A stretch of 64,000 nt of DNA from positions 121,015 to 185,014 of the forward strand of contig NZ_JARPUQ010000003.1 of assembly GCF_029537735.1 (NCBI RefSeq). The letters run 5' to 3'. Below are positions 16,015-26,406 of this stretch, in pieces; positions within the stretch are counted from its first letter, which is position 1, and each line of letters starts with the position of its first letter. This DNA is from Robiginitalea aestuariiviva. GTDB lineage: Bacteria; Bacteroidota; Bacteroidia; Flavobacteriales; Flavobacteriaceae. The notes under the pieces are model-generated. The model saw nothing but the letters and a program-made list of their open reading frames with translations. It searched no databases and had not been told where the DNA came from. Position numbers and translations under genes: made by a program.

Positions 16015-18246
16015 TAAAGCAATTGCTTGAATAAGGCTTAAGTCTTGATTCCTTCTTATTGATTCTGGGGTATTTTCTAGTTCTATATCAATTTTAATTC
16101 CAACCCCTTGGGTAGCCTGACCATCTGGATAAAATACACCTATACCGCTAATTCCTGTCTCTAGGGCGCCCGGTAACGGGATTCGAGAAACATTGCCATC
16201 GGCTCCTGCAGTCTGACTACCAACAACAATTGTCTGAGAATTAGCCTGGAAAGCCATTGTAGTAAATTCCCCGAGACTTTGTGTATTCTCATCAACAATG
16301 ACTATAACCATTCCCCTGAATCTTTCGTTGTCCGACTGTGGGATTTCAGATACATCTTGAAATTCGAATTCACCAGGGTTATAAATATTAAACTTAGTAA
16401 ACTTCGCAAATGCCTTACCTGGTATTGAGAATTGAGGCCAAAGTTTTGATGCAGATCCTGACGGATACCTACGCGCATCAAGTATGACTCCTTTGACAAG
16501 TTGCCCCAATTCAATTATTTTTTCGATTTCAGAGTCTACCACTCTATGCAATTCAACATATAATATTGATTCCTCAATTAATTTGAAACTTGATGAACCC
16601 TCAGAGTTGTACCATTTGAAGTCAATTTTGTTCCTAGGAAATAGGGGTAAATCAATTTCAATAGATTTTACGCCGCGAAGAATGTCCAACTCCAAAAATT
16701 CTTGCGAAGATCTAAGAAGATCTCGCGAAATGTCTCGCAACTTACTGGATAGGTTTGAAGAAGGATAATAGGGCATCATACTATCAACATGAATCTCTAT
16801 TTCCTTTCCATTAATATGCGTGATTTGATCGCCTAGTTGAATATCGAGGTCTAGCATAAGCTCCGGATTATAGATAGCTTTAACAAGCCATTTATCTTTA
16901 ACAAAGGCTAATTTGAAAGGAGCATAATTTTCACCTCTAAAATTGGAAATGCGAGAAGATCTTAACTGGGCATGGGAATCATTTAACTCATTAATCAGAG
17001 CTAAATAATTCAAGTCGCCCTCCAAACCATCTTCAACTTCAATAAATTTTGGTATATACTCCACTAAAACATCGTCCCATTCTTTGGGAATCAATTCTTT
17101 ATATGGAAAAAAATATTCTACAATATTCCAAAGCCTGAATAACCCTAAAAGGCGGAAACCATCGTCTGTTGACTCCACGTTGGGGTACCACTCTTCGTTT
17201 AGAAAACTCGGATTGCCAGCGCCTGGATTGACTTGGACGTAATACTGAAGGCCTTGACATTTTATTTGACTGACTTTAAGTAAAGAATTTATTAAGCTTG
17301 GTTGCGGATCATAATCCTTTATCCAACCTATCTCTGAATAAAGACTTTCTAAGCCTAGTTCAGAGGTTTTTGTACTGTCTATACCTTCAATTGTTCCAAT
17401 TTGCTCAATCCACTGAGTTAATATCTCATCACGCTCAGATGCATTCCTCGTCATAATGATTTTAGGTAGAATTTCTAATAATTCGAAATCCCAATTAACG
17501 ACACCGCCACATACTAGAGGATGGTTATACTTGAGGTATCCCCAAACTTTTGCTAAGAAGGATAAGTTTTTTATTTGATCTGGAGATAGTTCCCTTAGAC
17601 TGAGAGTTGAGCCTAGCTTGGTGCTTTGATAGCTCTTAGATTGGATTTTAAAAGTTGGAACTTCACTTATTGGAAATTTCAACGGAATTCCTTCTAATTG
17701 CAAATTAATGTCATCTAACCAGAGTATTCCCTTACCTGCGAGGTAACCTCCTATATAAAGATATTTTGTGTTTTTTGGAACTTCTACCCCAATAGAATAC
17801 TCATTCCAATCACTAGTACCTTTTACCGCATATTCTTGCATATTCCTATAAATAGGAATTTGACCATCATTAGATTCTGTCCACAATAATAGACCTCCAT
17901 AACCACTATTTACCTTTTGAGTCTTAATAAAGCCGGAAAGCTTAACGGTATTGCCTTTCCCTTCTATTGGGATTTTTAAATATATACTACCAATCGAGTC
18001 AGTTAAGTTCTCGTTTGATGCTATTCTAACCGAATTTTTCCCTCTAAACGAAACACTAGAATCTAGAGTTACCACGTAACTGCCCCAAGTTGACCAATCC
18101 CGCAATGGTGAATTTTGGGTTTCATTGGATTCAAAACCATATACTTCTTTCGATTCAGGTTGGGCCTGACACGAGCCAGATAAACTTACAAGGAGTATAA
18201 GCGATGTTATTAATTTTAATACCGATAAATTCGGATAATACTTCAT
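15994..18246 (-). CDS. S41-family (C-terminal processing-like) peptidase lipoprotein
   Basis: 750 residues. The N-terminal lipoprotein signal ends at SLSGSC, so it is exported and anchored. Residues about 35-190 look like a carbohydrate-binding/jelly-roll domain (WNEYSIGVEVP, LWLDDINLQLEG). The C-terminal S41 peptidase domain (about 530-745) has VILDARRYPSG, the catalytic-serine block DENTQSLGEFTTMAF and GSQTAGADGNVSRIPLPG. A PDZ-like segment precedes it (LGDQITHINGKEIE). It is encoded between the precursor and lanC but on the opposite strand. It could trim the exported peptide or protect the producer (inference). Confidence 0.85.
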   Translation of the reverse strand: MKYYPNLSVLKLITSLILLVSLSGSCQAQPESKEVYGFESNETQNSPLRDWSTWGSYVVTLDSSVSFRGKNSVRIASNENLTDSIGSIYLKIPIEGKGNTVKLSGFIKTQKVNSGYGGLLLWTESNDGQIPIYRNMQEYAVKGTSDWNEYSIGVEVPKNTKYLYIGGYLAGKGILWLDDINLQLEGIPLKFPISEVPTFKIQSKSYQSTKLGSTLSLRELSPDQIKNLSFLAKVWGYLKYNHPLVCGGVVNWDFELLEILPKIIMTRNASERDEILTQWIEQIGTIEGIDSTKTSELGLESLYSEIGWIKDYDPQPSLINSLLKVSQIKCQGLQYYVQVNPGAGNPSFLNEEWYPNVESTDDGFRLLGLFRLWNIVEYFFPYKELIPKEWDDVLVEYIPKFIEVEDGLEGDLNYLALINELNDSHAQLRSSRISNFRGENYAPFKLAFVKDKWLVKAIYNPELMLDLDIQLGDQITHINGKEIEIHVDSMMPYYPSSNLSSKLRDISRDLLRSSQEFLELDILRGVKSIEIDLPLFPRNKIDFKWYNSEGSSSFKLIEESILYVELHRVVDSEIEKIIELGQLVKGVILDARRYPSGSASKLWPQFSIPGKAFAKFTKFNIYNPGEFEFQDVSEIPQSDNERFRGMVIVIVDENTQSLGEFTTMAFQANSQTIVVGSQTAGADGNVSRIPLPGALETGISGIGVFYPDGQATQGVGIKIDIELENTPESIRRNQDLSLIQAIALIKKAIP

Positions 18247-18363
18247 ATGAAATACGGTTAATACGAAATAATAGTAATATAATTCACTAGATTAATAAAG
18301 TAAATATGTGTTAAATTGCTTCAATTCGGATATCAGCAATCCCTTAATTTTTTTATTAGCCCT

Positions 18364-19593
18364 ATGAATAACAAGACGCCAAATGTAACGCAAGAGTACT
18401 GCATCAAAAAGTTAGATGAAATTGCACAAAGCTTAAATTATGAGCTTACTAAAGAATCTAATATTGGAGTGCTAACCGGTTTAGGTGGTATTGCACTCTT
18501 CTATTTCTATTATTCTAGGCTTTCAAAAGATCAACTCTCATATGAAAATCAAGCAATTTTTTCATTGGAAAGGGCTAATGAATTGATTAATCAGGGATAT
18601 CAATTTCCAACATTTTGTAAAGGCATTGCAGGGTATGCTTGGGTGCTCAATCACCTTAATGAGAATCATTTTATTCAGGTGGATTGTGACGAAGTACTTC
18701 CAACTTTTGAAGGTTTTTTAGAACTGACCATGTTTAGGGAAATGAGCAGAAACAAGTTTGACTATCTACATGGAGGCGTTGGTTATGCTCTATATTTTTT
18801 GGAAAGATACAATTCAACAAATTCTAACAAACTTAAGGAGAAGTACAAAGGCATTTTAGAGCGGTTTCTCGTACAACTTCAAACTAACGCAATTAAAAAT
18901 CAAGGAACCTACTCCTGGAAAATGGAAATGAGTCATCCCAAACGAGTAGTAATTAATCTTGGATTGTCCCATGGAATGGCCAGTATCATTGGGCTCTTAT
19001 CTAGAATGCTAACCTATGACTTGTTGGATTCCAATGCTGTTGATTTATTGAGAGGTGCTAGTGATTATTTTCTTAATGAAATGAATTCAAGTTCTGAAGG
19101 ATATCGATTTCCTAAGCATGTTGAATTAAATGGAGAGAAATTATATCATGGAAGACTTGCATGGTGTTACAGTGATTTAGGTATAGCTGTCCAATTGATG
19201 TGCGCATCTAAAGTGCTGAAGGATAAAAATATAGAAACAATAGCAATAGAGGCCTTTGAAAATACGCTTAGGATCACCAATGAAATGGAGCATCAAGTGG
19301 TAGATGCCCCAATTTGTCATGGCTCCTTTGGAATAGCACAGATTTATCGAAGAGCATATAAACTAACAAATAGCATAAAATTTAGAGATGCGGCAACTCA
19401 CTGGATTCGAGACGGCCTGTCCCGATCAAATCATGGAAATGAATTCGCGGGATTTCGATTCAGAAATCCACTCGCTAAAAAATGGGAGATTAGAACTAAT
19501 CTGCTTGAAGGGATCTCAGGTATAGGCTTAGTTCTAATTGATAGTCTGTCTTCGGAAGAAAATAATTGGGATAAGTGTTTAATGATAAGTTAA
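18364..19593 (+). CDS. lanC: Lanthionine synthetase C (LanC cyclase)
   Basis: Zinc enzyme that adds cysteine thiols to dehydrated Ser/Thr to form (methyl)lanthionine rings. About 409 residues, normal for LanC. It has the repeated alpha-barrel glycine motifs (GLGGIALFYFYY, GLSHGMASI, GISGIGLVL) and the zinc ligands Cys268 (AWCYSDLG) and Cys318-His319 (CHGSFGIAQIYRR). ATG at 18364 is preferred over one at 18316, which adds an unmatched 16-residue tail. lanB follows after 4 bp, so the two are co-translated. Confidence 0.93.
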   Translation: MNNKTPNVTQEYCIKKLDEIAQSLNYELTKESNIGVLTGLGGIALFYFYYSRLSKDQLSYENQAIFSLERANELINQGYQFPTFCKGIAGYAWVLNHLNENHFIQVDCDEVLPTFEGFLELTMFREMSRNKFDYLHGGVGYALYFLERYNSTNSNKLKEKYKGILERFLVQLQTNAIKNQGTYSWKMEMSHPKRVVINLGLSHGMASIIGLLSRMLTYDLLDSNAVDLLRGASDYFLNEMNSSSEGYRFPKHVELNGEKLYHGRLAWCYSDLGIAVQLMCASKVLKDKNIETIAIEAFENTLRITNEMEHQVVDAPICHGSFGIAQIYRRAYKLTNSIKFRDAATHWIRDGLSRSNHGNEFAGFRFRNPLAKKWEIRTNLLEGISGIGLVLIDSLSSEENNWDKCLMIS

Positions 19594-19597
19594 GCCT

Positions 19598-21838
19598 ATG
19601 AATTACCAAATGCCCTACACGGCTTTTCCAAAATTCGTATTGAGAACACCACTTTTTTCGGTAGACCAATATTTTGAACTCGCCAATAAACCTGCCCTAT
19701 CGGATGAAGACTACAAGGAAATATGCTCTGATCCGCTATTTATGGAAGCTTTATATCTGGCCTCACCACCTCTTGTAAGTGAAGTACAAAAATGGCTGTC
19801 CGGAGATCTAACTGGGTTAAAGCGGATTAACAAATTGAAAATTTCAATATTCAAATATTACTCTAGAATTTGTTCTCGATGCACACCCTTTGGATTGTTC
19901 GCCGGTTCTTCGTTAGGCCAGATCAACTCGAAAACTAAAGTTCAATTAGCCCAACCGGGTAATCATAAGCGCCATACACGTTTGGATATGAATTACTTAG
20001 TCGCGCTTGCAATGGATCTTTCAAGAAATGATCTTATAAAGCCCCAGATTCTTTACTATTCCAATTCCAGCATTTATGAAATTGGCGAAAAGCTTAGATA
20101 CGTTGAATATCAATATAGAAGAGGGAAACGATATCATCAATCCGTTTCTATTGACAATAATAGGTTCTTGACTAAACTATTGAAAAAATCTCAAAGGGGT
20201 CTGAATATAACTGAACTTGAGATAGTTCTTAAAGAAATGGGGGTTGATCGAGATGACGCCAAGGAATATATTCATGATTTAATTAATAATAAAGTTCTCG
20301 TAAGTGAAATCGAACCGTCTGTAGTTGGGCCCGAATTTATGGATCAAATTCTCGCTTCATTAGAAAGGATGCATGGTGTAGAACAGATAAAATCTGATTT
20401 GAAACAAATAGATGTTTTACTTAATGAATTGGACCAAGGAGTAGGCAACGAATTACAACTTTATCAGAATATAATTGATCTGCTGAAAAACTTGGGAACA
20501 GAATTCAATCCCAAATACGTATTTCAGACCGATACATCCTTAAAGTGTATCGAAGCCACATTAGCTTCATCCTTGTTAGATGTTTTTGAGGAAGGCCTAA
20601 GGATTATAAACAAGCTATCAGTTTCAAATGGGAACAGCAATTTAAAGGATTTCAGAAAAAGGTTTCGTGAAAGATTTGAAGAACGAGAAATAGAATTGTC
20701 CAAATGTCTTGACCCGGAATTGGGTATTTTCTACGGCGATGGCTCTGCTAACAAAGACTTAAATCAATTCGTTAAGGGGATACATATTGATCATTCACTT
20801 AGAAATTCACAAACCCAAGCCATTCAATGGAATAATATTCATGGCTTATTACTTAACAAAATCATCGATTTTGCCAAGAATAACCAAGACTCAATTAATT
20901 TATCCCATAACGATATAAAGGCGCTTCCTGGAATATGGGATGACTTGCCGGATACGTTTTCGTGTGTAGTCCGATTAGTAAATGTTGGGGATAAGGAAAA
21001 ATACGTTTTATCAGGCTGGCTTGGTTCAAGTGCTGGGAATCTCCTTGGTCGTTTTTGTCATGTTAGTGAAGAGATTCATGAGTTTGTAAATGAAATAATA
21101 GAATACGAAGAAAAAAGAAATGCCGACAGTATCGTAGCAGAAATTAATCACTTGCCGGAATCAAGGGTTGGCAATGTACTAATGCGACCGAATATCAGAA
21201 ATTTTGAAATCCCATATCTGGCTAAATCATTGAAGCCCTTGGATATGCAAATACCAATTTCGGATTTAACAGTATCTGCCAAATATTCTGAGCCAATAAA
21301 ATTGAAATCTAAAAAGTACAAAAGAGAAGTAAAGCCAAGGCTAACGAATGCCCATAATTTTAGAAATAAATCGCTCCCGATATATCATTTCCTGTGTGAC
21401 ATGCAAAATGTCGGACTAAGAAGAGGACTTTATTTGGATTTTGGTCCCTTACGTAAACAAATTGAATTTACTCCAAGAATCGAATACAAAAACATAATTC
21501 TGCATTGTGCCACATGGAATTTAAAAAAATCACATGTTGAAATGATGCTGCGTTCATACGATGATGACGATAAATTAATTAATGCGACCTCAAATTTTCA
21601 AAGAAAAACCGGAATACCAGAAAAGTTCTATTTGGCTCAAGGTGATAATGAACTTTTAGTTTTTTTAGCTTCTTTAGACTCAATTAGGATGTTCCTTTCG
21701 GAAGTTAAAAACAAAGAGGACTTTCTCCTTAAAGAATATTTAAGTCCATCGGATTCTATAAAAGGGGCAAATGGAAAGCGATATTCCAATGAAATCATCT
21801 TGTCTTTTTACAAGGACCAGATAAAATCAGTCTCATGA
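19598..21838 (+). CDS. lanB: Lantibiotic dehydratase, glutamylation subunit (LanB N-terminal part)
   Basis: Uses glutamyl-tRNA to glutamylate Ser/Thr in the precursor before elimination. 746 residues. It has the N-terminal LanB domain, including the conserved ISIFKYYSRICSRCTPFGLF block near residue 90. It ends before the elimination domain, which is encoded by the next gene. Full-length LanB proteins are about 1000 residues, so this is a split LanB, an arrangement also known from the pinensin cluster of Chitinophaga. Confidence 0.92.
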   Translation: MNYQMPYTAFPKFVLRTPLFSVDQYFELANKPALSDEDYKEICSDPLFMEALYLASPPLVSEVQKWLSGDLTGLKRINKLKISIFKYYSRICSRCTPFGLFAGSSLGQINSKTKVQLAQPGNHKRHTRLDMNYLVALAMDLSRNDLIKPQILYYSNSSIYEIGEKLRYVEYQYRRGKRYHQSVSIDNNRFLTKLLKKSQRGLNITELEIVLKEMGVDRDDAKEYIHDLINNKVLVSEIEPSVVGPEFMDQILASLERMHGVEQIKSDLKQIDVLLNELDQGVGNELQLYQNIIDLLKNLGTEFNPKYVFQTDTSLKCIEATLASSLLDVFEEGLRIINKLSVSNGNSNLKDFRKRFRERFEEREIELSKCLDPELGIFYGDGSANKDLNQFVKGIHIDHSLRNSQTQAIQWNNIHGLLLNKIIDFAKNNQDSINLSHNDIKALPGIWDDLPDTFSCVVRLVNVGDKEKYVLSGWLGSSAGNLLGRFCHVSEEIHEFVNEIIEYEEKRNADSIVAEINHLPESRVGNVLMRPNIRNFEIPYLAKSLKPLDMQIPISDLTVSAKYSEPIKLKSKKYKREVKPRLTNAHNFRNKSLPIYHFLCDMQNVGLRRGLYLDFGPLRKQIEFTPRIEYKNIILHCATWNLKKSHVEMMLRSYDDDDKLINATSNFQRKTGIPEKFYLAQGDNELLVFLASLDSIRMFLSEVKNKEDFLLKEYLSPSDSIKGANGKRYSNEIILSFYKDQIKSVS

Positions 21839-21850
21839 AAATTAGTAAGT

Positions 21851-22750
21851 ATGAATGGAGTAGACAAATACGTGAACAATCAACGCACGTTTATCCCTGG
21901 ACAATCATGGTTATATTATAAGATCTATACTGGAACAAAAACCGCTGAAAAAGTTTTAGTTGAAGAATTGATTCCTGAATCTGAAAAGTATATCGGTGAT
22001 AATCTAATCGATAATTGGTTCTTTATTAGGTATTCAGACAGGGGGTTCCATATACGACTTCGATTTAGACTAATTAACCCTTCAGGGATAGGGCAGATCA
22101 TGTACGAGTTATCCAAACGACTCGGTCCTTTTGTAGATCAAGATATCATTTGGGATGTTGAAATCGGTACGTATAAAAGAGAGCTTGAAAGATACGGAGA
22201 AGAGCTTATGGAATTTTCTGAATGTTTATTCCACTATGATAGCAAAATGGTGGGAGAAATATTGAAGTGTATCTATCTTGATTATTCAGATGGACTACGT
22301 TGGTTGGTAGGCCTTAAAAGTATCGATACATTAATGGATACGATTGGACTAAACCAGAGTCAAAAGTGCGAACTTATATCAGGAATGAATCAATCGTTTC
22401 TAACCGAATTTGGCGATAATCGGAGATTAAGAAAGCAACTTGGGAACAAGTTCAGAGTTGAAAGGGATAGACTCACCGAATTTATTAATCTTGAGAGCTC
22501 TTCCGACCAAAAAACACACGCTGTTATAAAAGCAATTAAGACCAGGAATGAATCCATTGGAAGACTTTTAGAGACTAGTCGGAGTTTTTCCTTTAATGAA
22601 ATGTCACAGAATCGTTTGTTTTCCCTGTTAAGGGCATATATACACATGACCATGAATAGACTCTTTATCTCGGAAAACAGAAAATATGAATTGGTCTGTT
22701 ATGACTTACTTACACGTCATTATAAGTCGGAGATAGCTAGAATGAAATAA
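21851..22750 (+). CDS. LanB elimination subunit (SpaB C-terminal / thiopeptide-type domain)
   Basis: 299 residues of the SpaB_C family. Recognisable blocks are SWLYYKIYTG near 20 and NWFFIRYSDRGFHIRLRFRL near 55, then DIIWDVEIGTYKRELERYG near 98. The family removes glutamate from glutamylated Ser/Thr to give dehydroalanine or dehydrobutyrine. It starts 12 bp after the glutamylation subunit and would work with it as the second half of one enzyme. Confidence 0.9.
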   Translation: MNGVDKYVNNQRTFIPGQSWLYYKIYTGTKTAEKVLVEELIPESEKYIGDNLIDNWFFIRYSDRGFHIRLRFRLINPSGIGQIMYELSKRLGPFVDQDIIWDVEIGTYKRELERYGEELMEFSECLFHYDSKMVGEILKCIYLDYSDGLRWLVGLKSIDTLMDTIGLNQSQKCELISGMNQSFLTEFGDNRRLRKQLGNKFRVERDRLTEFINLESSSDQKTHAVIKAIKTRNESIGRLLETSRSFSFNEMSQNRLFSLLRAYIHMTMNRLFISENRKYELVCYDLLTRHYKSEIARMK

Positions 22751-22812
22751 TTCAACTTCGGTAAAAATTCAAATAGTTCTAACGCTATTTGGGTATTTAA
22801 ACCTGGAACAAT

Positions 22813-25002
22813 TTGAGAAGTAAATTCCCTACATATATTCAGCCAAACTCAAAAGATTGTGGCCCAGCTTGTTTACAGATTATATTGAACTATTATGGGC
22901 ATCAAATGTCCTTTCCAAACATTAGGGACTTATGTGAAACAACCAGGGAGGGAACTAGCTTATTTAATTTAAGTGAAGCTGCCGAGCAACTGGGTTTTAA
23001 AACAATATGTGCACGAATTAGTTTTGAGCAACTCAAAAATGCAAATCTTCCATGTATAGTCCATTGGAAGGATCATCATTTCGTAGTTGTATACAAAATA
23101 AGGAGGGAAAAAGTCTATGTTTCCGATCCCGCGTTTGGTTTATTGAAATATGACATTCAGGATTTTCTAAACGGTTGGATAGGCCATTCTAAAATACCTT
23201 CAAGCCCAGGTATCGTTTTACTTCTTGAAGAAACTCCAAATCTTAAAAATCTGGTGTGGAATGAAAAGCCTAAAAATTCGATTCGGTTTATCTACCAATA
23301 CTTATTCAAGTATAAGAATTTATTAGCCCAACTTGTTCTAGGGCTACTAGTAGGAAGTATACTTCAACTTATATTTCCATTTTTAACCCAGAGCATTGTC
23401 GACATTGGAATCCAAAACCGAGATGTCAATTTTATTTATCTCATTCTTGGCGCACAACTCATGCTTTTTATTGGTCGTACAAGTGTAGATATTTTTAGAG
23501 GTTGGATTTTGTTACATCTCAGCACACGCGTTAACATTTCTCTTGTTTCTGACTTTTTTTTAAAGCTTATGAGCTTGCCGATTGCATATTTTGACACCAA
23601 AATGACTGGAGATATAATGCAAAGGATCAATGATCATAGAAGGATAGAAAGACTCTTAACCGGATCATCCCTTAGTATCCTTTTCTCACTATTTAACCTT
23701 ATAATTTTTGGGTTCGTTCTCTTTTACTATAGTCCGCAGATCTTTGGTGTTTATATTTTTGGAAGTCTTATTTATGTTGTTTGGATCATCTATTTCTTAA
23801 AGAGAAGGAAAGAGCTCGATTATAAAAGATTCCAAGAACTAAGCCGCGAAAGAAGTACGGTAATTGAGTTGATAAATGGAATGCAAGAAATAAAGCTGCA
23901 TAATGCTGAAAGGTTCAAACGCTGGAATTGGGAGTTCATCCAGATTAAGCTCTTTAAAGTTTCAATGAAAAATTTAAGACTTGAGCAAACTCAAGGTGTT
24001 GGTTCATCGGTAATCAATGAGTTAAAGAATATTATTATCACCTTCCTCTCTGCCGTTCTAGTAATTGAAGGTAAGATTACCTTAGGAATGATGCTCTCAA
24101 TACAGTATATAATTGGACAGCTCAATGCTCCAATTGGACAACTCGTCAGCTTTATTAGAACCTACCAAGATGCTAAAATTAGTATTGAAAGACTCGCCGA
24201 AGTTCATGAGCGCGAAGATGAAGAGTCTAATCGTAAACTTCTCCATAAATCAATTCGGCCAAATCAAGATATAGTTTTCGAGAATGTATCCTTTAATTAC
24301 CTAGGTAGTGAAAAGAATGTTTTAACCAACATCAATCTAGTAATACCCGCTAATAAAACCACAGCAATTGTGGGGTCAAGCGGTAGTGGCAAATCCACCT
24401 TGGTTAAACTAATGTTGCAGTATTATGAGCCGAATAATGGCAACATTAGATACGGAAATCATTTCCTAAATCAGATTTCACCGAGAAAATGGCGTGAGCA
24501 TTGCGGAACTGTAATGCAAGAAGGTTTTTTATTCAATGACACAATTGCAGCAAATATTGCCTTGGGCGCTGAATATATCGATCGAAGAAGACTTAAAGAA
24601 GCGGCGATACTCGCTAACATCGATGAATTTATTAATTCGCTACCACAAGGCTTTAATACACTTATCGGTAATGAGGGAATCGGTATTAGCACTGGCCAAA
24701 AACAGAGGTTATTTCTGGCGAGGGCTGCATATAAAAGCCCATTTATATTATTCTTTGATGAGGCAACATCGTCGCTAGATGCACGAAATGAATTTATTAT
24801 TATGAAAAACTTGAAAGAATTCTTCAAAAATAAAACTGCCGTTATTATTGCTCATCGTTTAAGTACTGTAAAGAATGCCGATCAAATTATAGTACTTGAG
24901 AATGGTGCAATATTGGAGAAGGGTACACACCACGAATTAGTTCAATTGAAAGGCGCATATTTCAATTTGGTTAAAAACCAATTGGATCTTCAAAGTATAT
25001 AG
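22813..25002 (+). CDS. lanT: C39 peptidase-containing ABC transporter (LanT)
   Basis: Exports the modified peptide and cuts its leader after Gly-Gly. 729 residues. The C39 peptidase (1-140) has catalytic Cys16 in SKDCGPACL, His in DHHFVVVYK and Asp in VSDPAFG. The membrane domain (about 165-440) has several hydrophobic helices. The ATPase has Walker A VGSSGSGKST, signature ISTGQKQR, Walker B ILFFDEATSSLD and the H-loop IIAHRLST. Start is TTG: the frame is closed upstream by TAA at 22798 and no ATG precedes the peptidase motif. Directly followed by the HlyD gene. Confidence 0.93.
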   Translation: MRSKFPTYIQPNSKDCGPACLQIILNYYGHQMSFPNIRDLCETTREGTSLFNLSEAAEQLGFKTICARISFEQLKNANLPCIVHWKDHHFVVVYKIRREKVYVSDPAFGLLKYDIQDFLNGWIGHSKIPSSPGIVLLLEETPNLKNLVWNEKPKNSIRFIYQYLFKYKNLLAQLVLGLLVGSILQLIFPFLTQSIVDIGIQNRDVNFIYLILGAQLMLFIGRTSVDIFRGWILLHLSTRVNISLVSDFFLKLMSLPIAYFDTKMTGDIMQRINDHRRIERLLTGSSLSILFSLFNLIIFGFVLFYYSPQIFGVYIFGSLIYVVWIIYFLKRRKELDYKRFQELSRERSTVIELINGMQEIKLHNAERFKRWNWEFIQIKLFKVSMKNLRLEQTQGVGSSVINELKNIIITFLSAVLVIEGKITLGMMLSIQYIIGQLNAPIGQLVSFIRTYQDAKISIERLAEVHEREDEESNRKLLHKSIRPNQDIVFENVSFNYLGSEKNVLTNINLVIPANKTTAIVGSSGSGKSTLVKLMLQYYEPNNGNIRYGNHFLNQISPRKWREHCGTVMQEGFLFNDTIAANIALGAEYIDRRRLKEAAILANIDEFINSLPQGFNTLIGNEGIGISTGQKQRLFLARAAYKSPFILFFDEATSSLDARNEFIIMKNLKEFFKNKTAVIIAHRLSTVKNADQIIVLENGAILEKGTHHELVQLKGAYFNLVKNQLDLQSI

Positions 25003-25011
25003 TTGTCAAAA

Positions 25012-26298
25012 ATGGAACAAGAAGAGCCACTACGTTCCCAAGAGGTCCAGGAGGTGCTATCAAAGCCTCCTAAATGGATTATCCGTTATGGGATTACGAT
25101 CGTCTTTTTCATAACTGCACTAATCCTTTTACTTTCATCTTTAATTAAATATCCAGATATAGTCGAAGCAGAGGTTTTGGTTACAACAAGTTCACCGGCT
25201 GAGCATATTATTGCTCGATCTAGTGGAGCATTGGATACCATTTATTTCGACAATGGATCGCAGGTTAGTAAACAAGATGTTATTGGTGTTATTCGGAATA
25301 CGGCTCGCACCAATGATGTTTACCAACTCAAAGGTTATATCGATACGTTTGATGTAAGTAAAGATGTTCTTGAATTTCCCGTCGAGAGCTTCAACCAATA
25401 TTCCTTAGGAGACGTAGGGCCGATGTATACACTATTTGCAAATGATATTTTAGAGTATAGGCTATTGGAAAAGCTAGGAACATATAAAAATGAAATTCAA
25501 GCAAATAGACAGTCCTTAAGCGAATTAACTCAACAACTAAATTCACAAATCTTTCAAAGACGACTTTTAGAACAAGAGTATAACCTATTTCTGAATGATT
25601 TTTCTCGGTATGAAACCTTATTCTCTAAGGGTGTAATTTCTCAACAAGAAATGGAAGGTAAGAAGATTGAAAAATTAAATTTTGAGAATAGGATATCCAC
25701 CATGTCGATTTCAATTTCTAAGCTTCGAGAGACTCTTTCATCCTCTAATTATATGTTAAGGTCAACTGAATTAAATCGTACTGAGGAAAGCCTCAGAATT
25801 CTGGGGTCTCTGGCCCAAAACTTAAACGCCCTGAAGAAGGCAATATTGGATTGGGAATATTCCTTCGTACTCAAGGCATCCATAGAAGGAAAAGTCAGCT
25901 TTAAGGAGTTCTGGGGGCCAAACCAATTTGTCAGTGCAGGTTTGGAAGTTTTCACCGTGTTACCAAATCGAAGTGAAGGTTTGGTTGGTAGGCTTATAAT
26001 TCCTTCTCAAAATAGTGGTAAGGTTAAAATAGGTCAAGATGTTAACATCAAACTGGACAACTATCCCTATCAAGAGTTTGGGTTTTTGCAAGGAAAGGTT
26101 GTAAATAAATCATTTTCACCCGATTCCAACAATAACTACTTCGTATTTATTTCTATACCTGATGGAACTCTTACTACATATGGTGAACGACTACCCTTTG
26201 ACCAAGAATTATTAGGAATTGCGGAAATTGTAACTAATGATTTATCAGTTGTAGAAAGGATTTTTAACAAGCTAAGAAAAGTTTTACAATACAACTAA
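25012..26298 (+). CDS. HlyD-family periplasmic adaptor
   Basis: About 428 residues. One N-terminal membrane helix (IIRYGITIVFFITALILLL, about 25-45), then a beta-barrel/lipoyl part (PAEHIIARSSGALDTIYFDNG), a long coiled-coil segment (about 150-270) and a second lipoyl half (SFVLKASIEGKVSFKEF). It links the inner-membrane C39 ABC transporter to the outer membrane in Gram-negative bacteriocin exporters. An in-frame TTG at 25003 directly follows the lanT stop; ATG at 25012 is the more usual start. No outer-membrane TolC gene is in the cluster. Confidence 0.9.
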   Translation: MEQEEPLRSQEVQEVLSKPPKWIIRYGITIVFFITALILLLSSLIKYPDIVEAEVLVTTSSPAEHIIARSSGALDTIYFDNGSQVSKQDVIGVIRNTARTNDVYQLKGYIDTFDVSKDVLEFPVESFNQYSLGDVGPMYTLFANDILEYRLLEKLGTYKNEIQANRQSLSELTQQLNSQIFQRRLLEQEYNLFLNDFSRYETLFSKGVISQQEMEGKKIEKLNFENRISTMSISISKLRETLSSSNYMLRSTELNRTEESLRILGSLAQNLNALKKAILDWEYSFVLKASIEGKVSFKEFWGPNQFVSAGLEVFTVLPNRSEGLVGRLIIPSQNSGKVKIGQDVNIKLDNYPYQEFGFLQGKVVNKSFSPDSNNNYFVFISIPDGTLTTYGERLPFDQELLGIAEIVTNDLSVVERIFNKLRKVLQYN

Positions 26299-26406
26299 TC
26301 ACTAAATAATGATTTGTGAGGTTGATGCTTATTTAAGAAATCCTATTGAACTGTGTAGATACCCCAAAAATTAGGGCAGTAAGTTTAATTATTAAATTTA
26401 CTGTAC

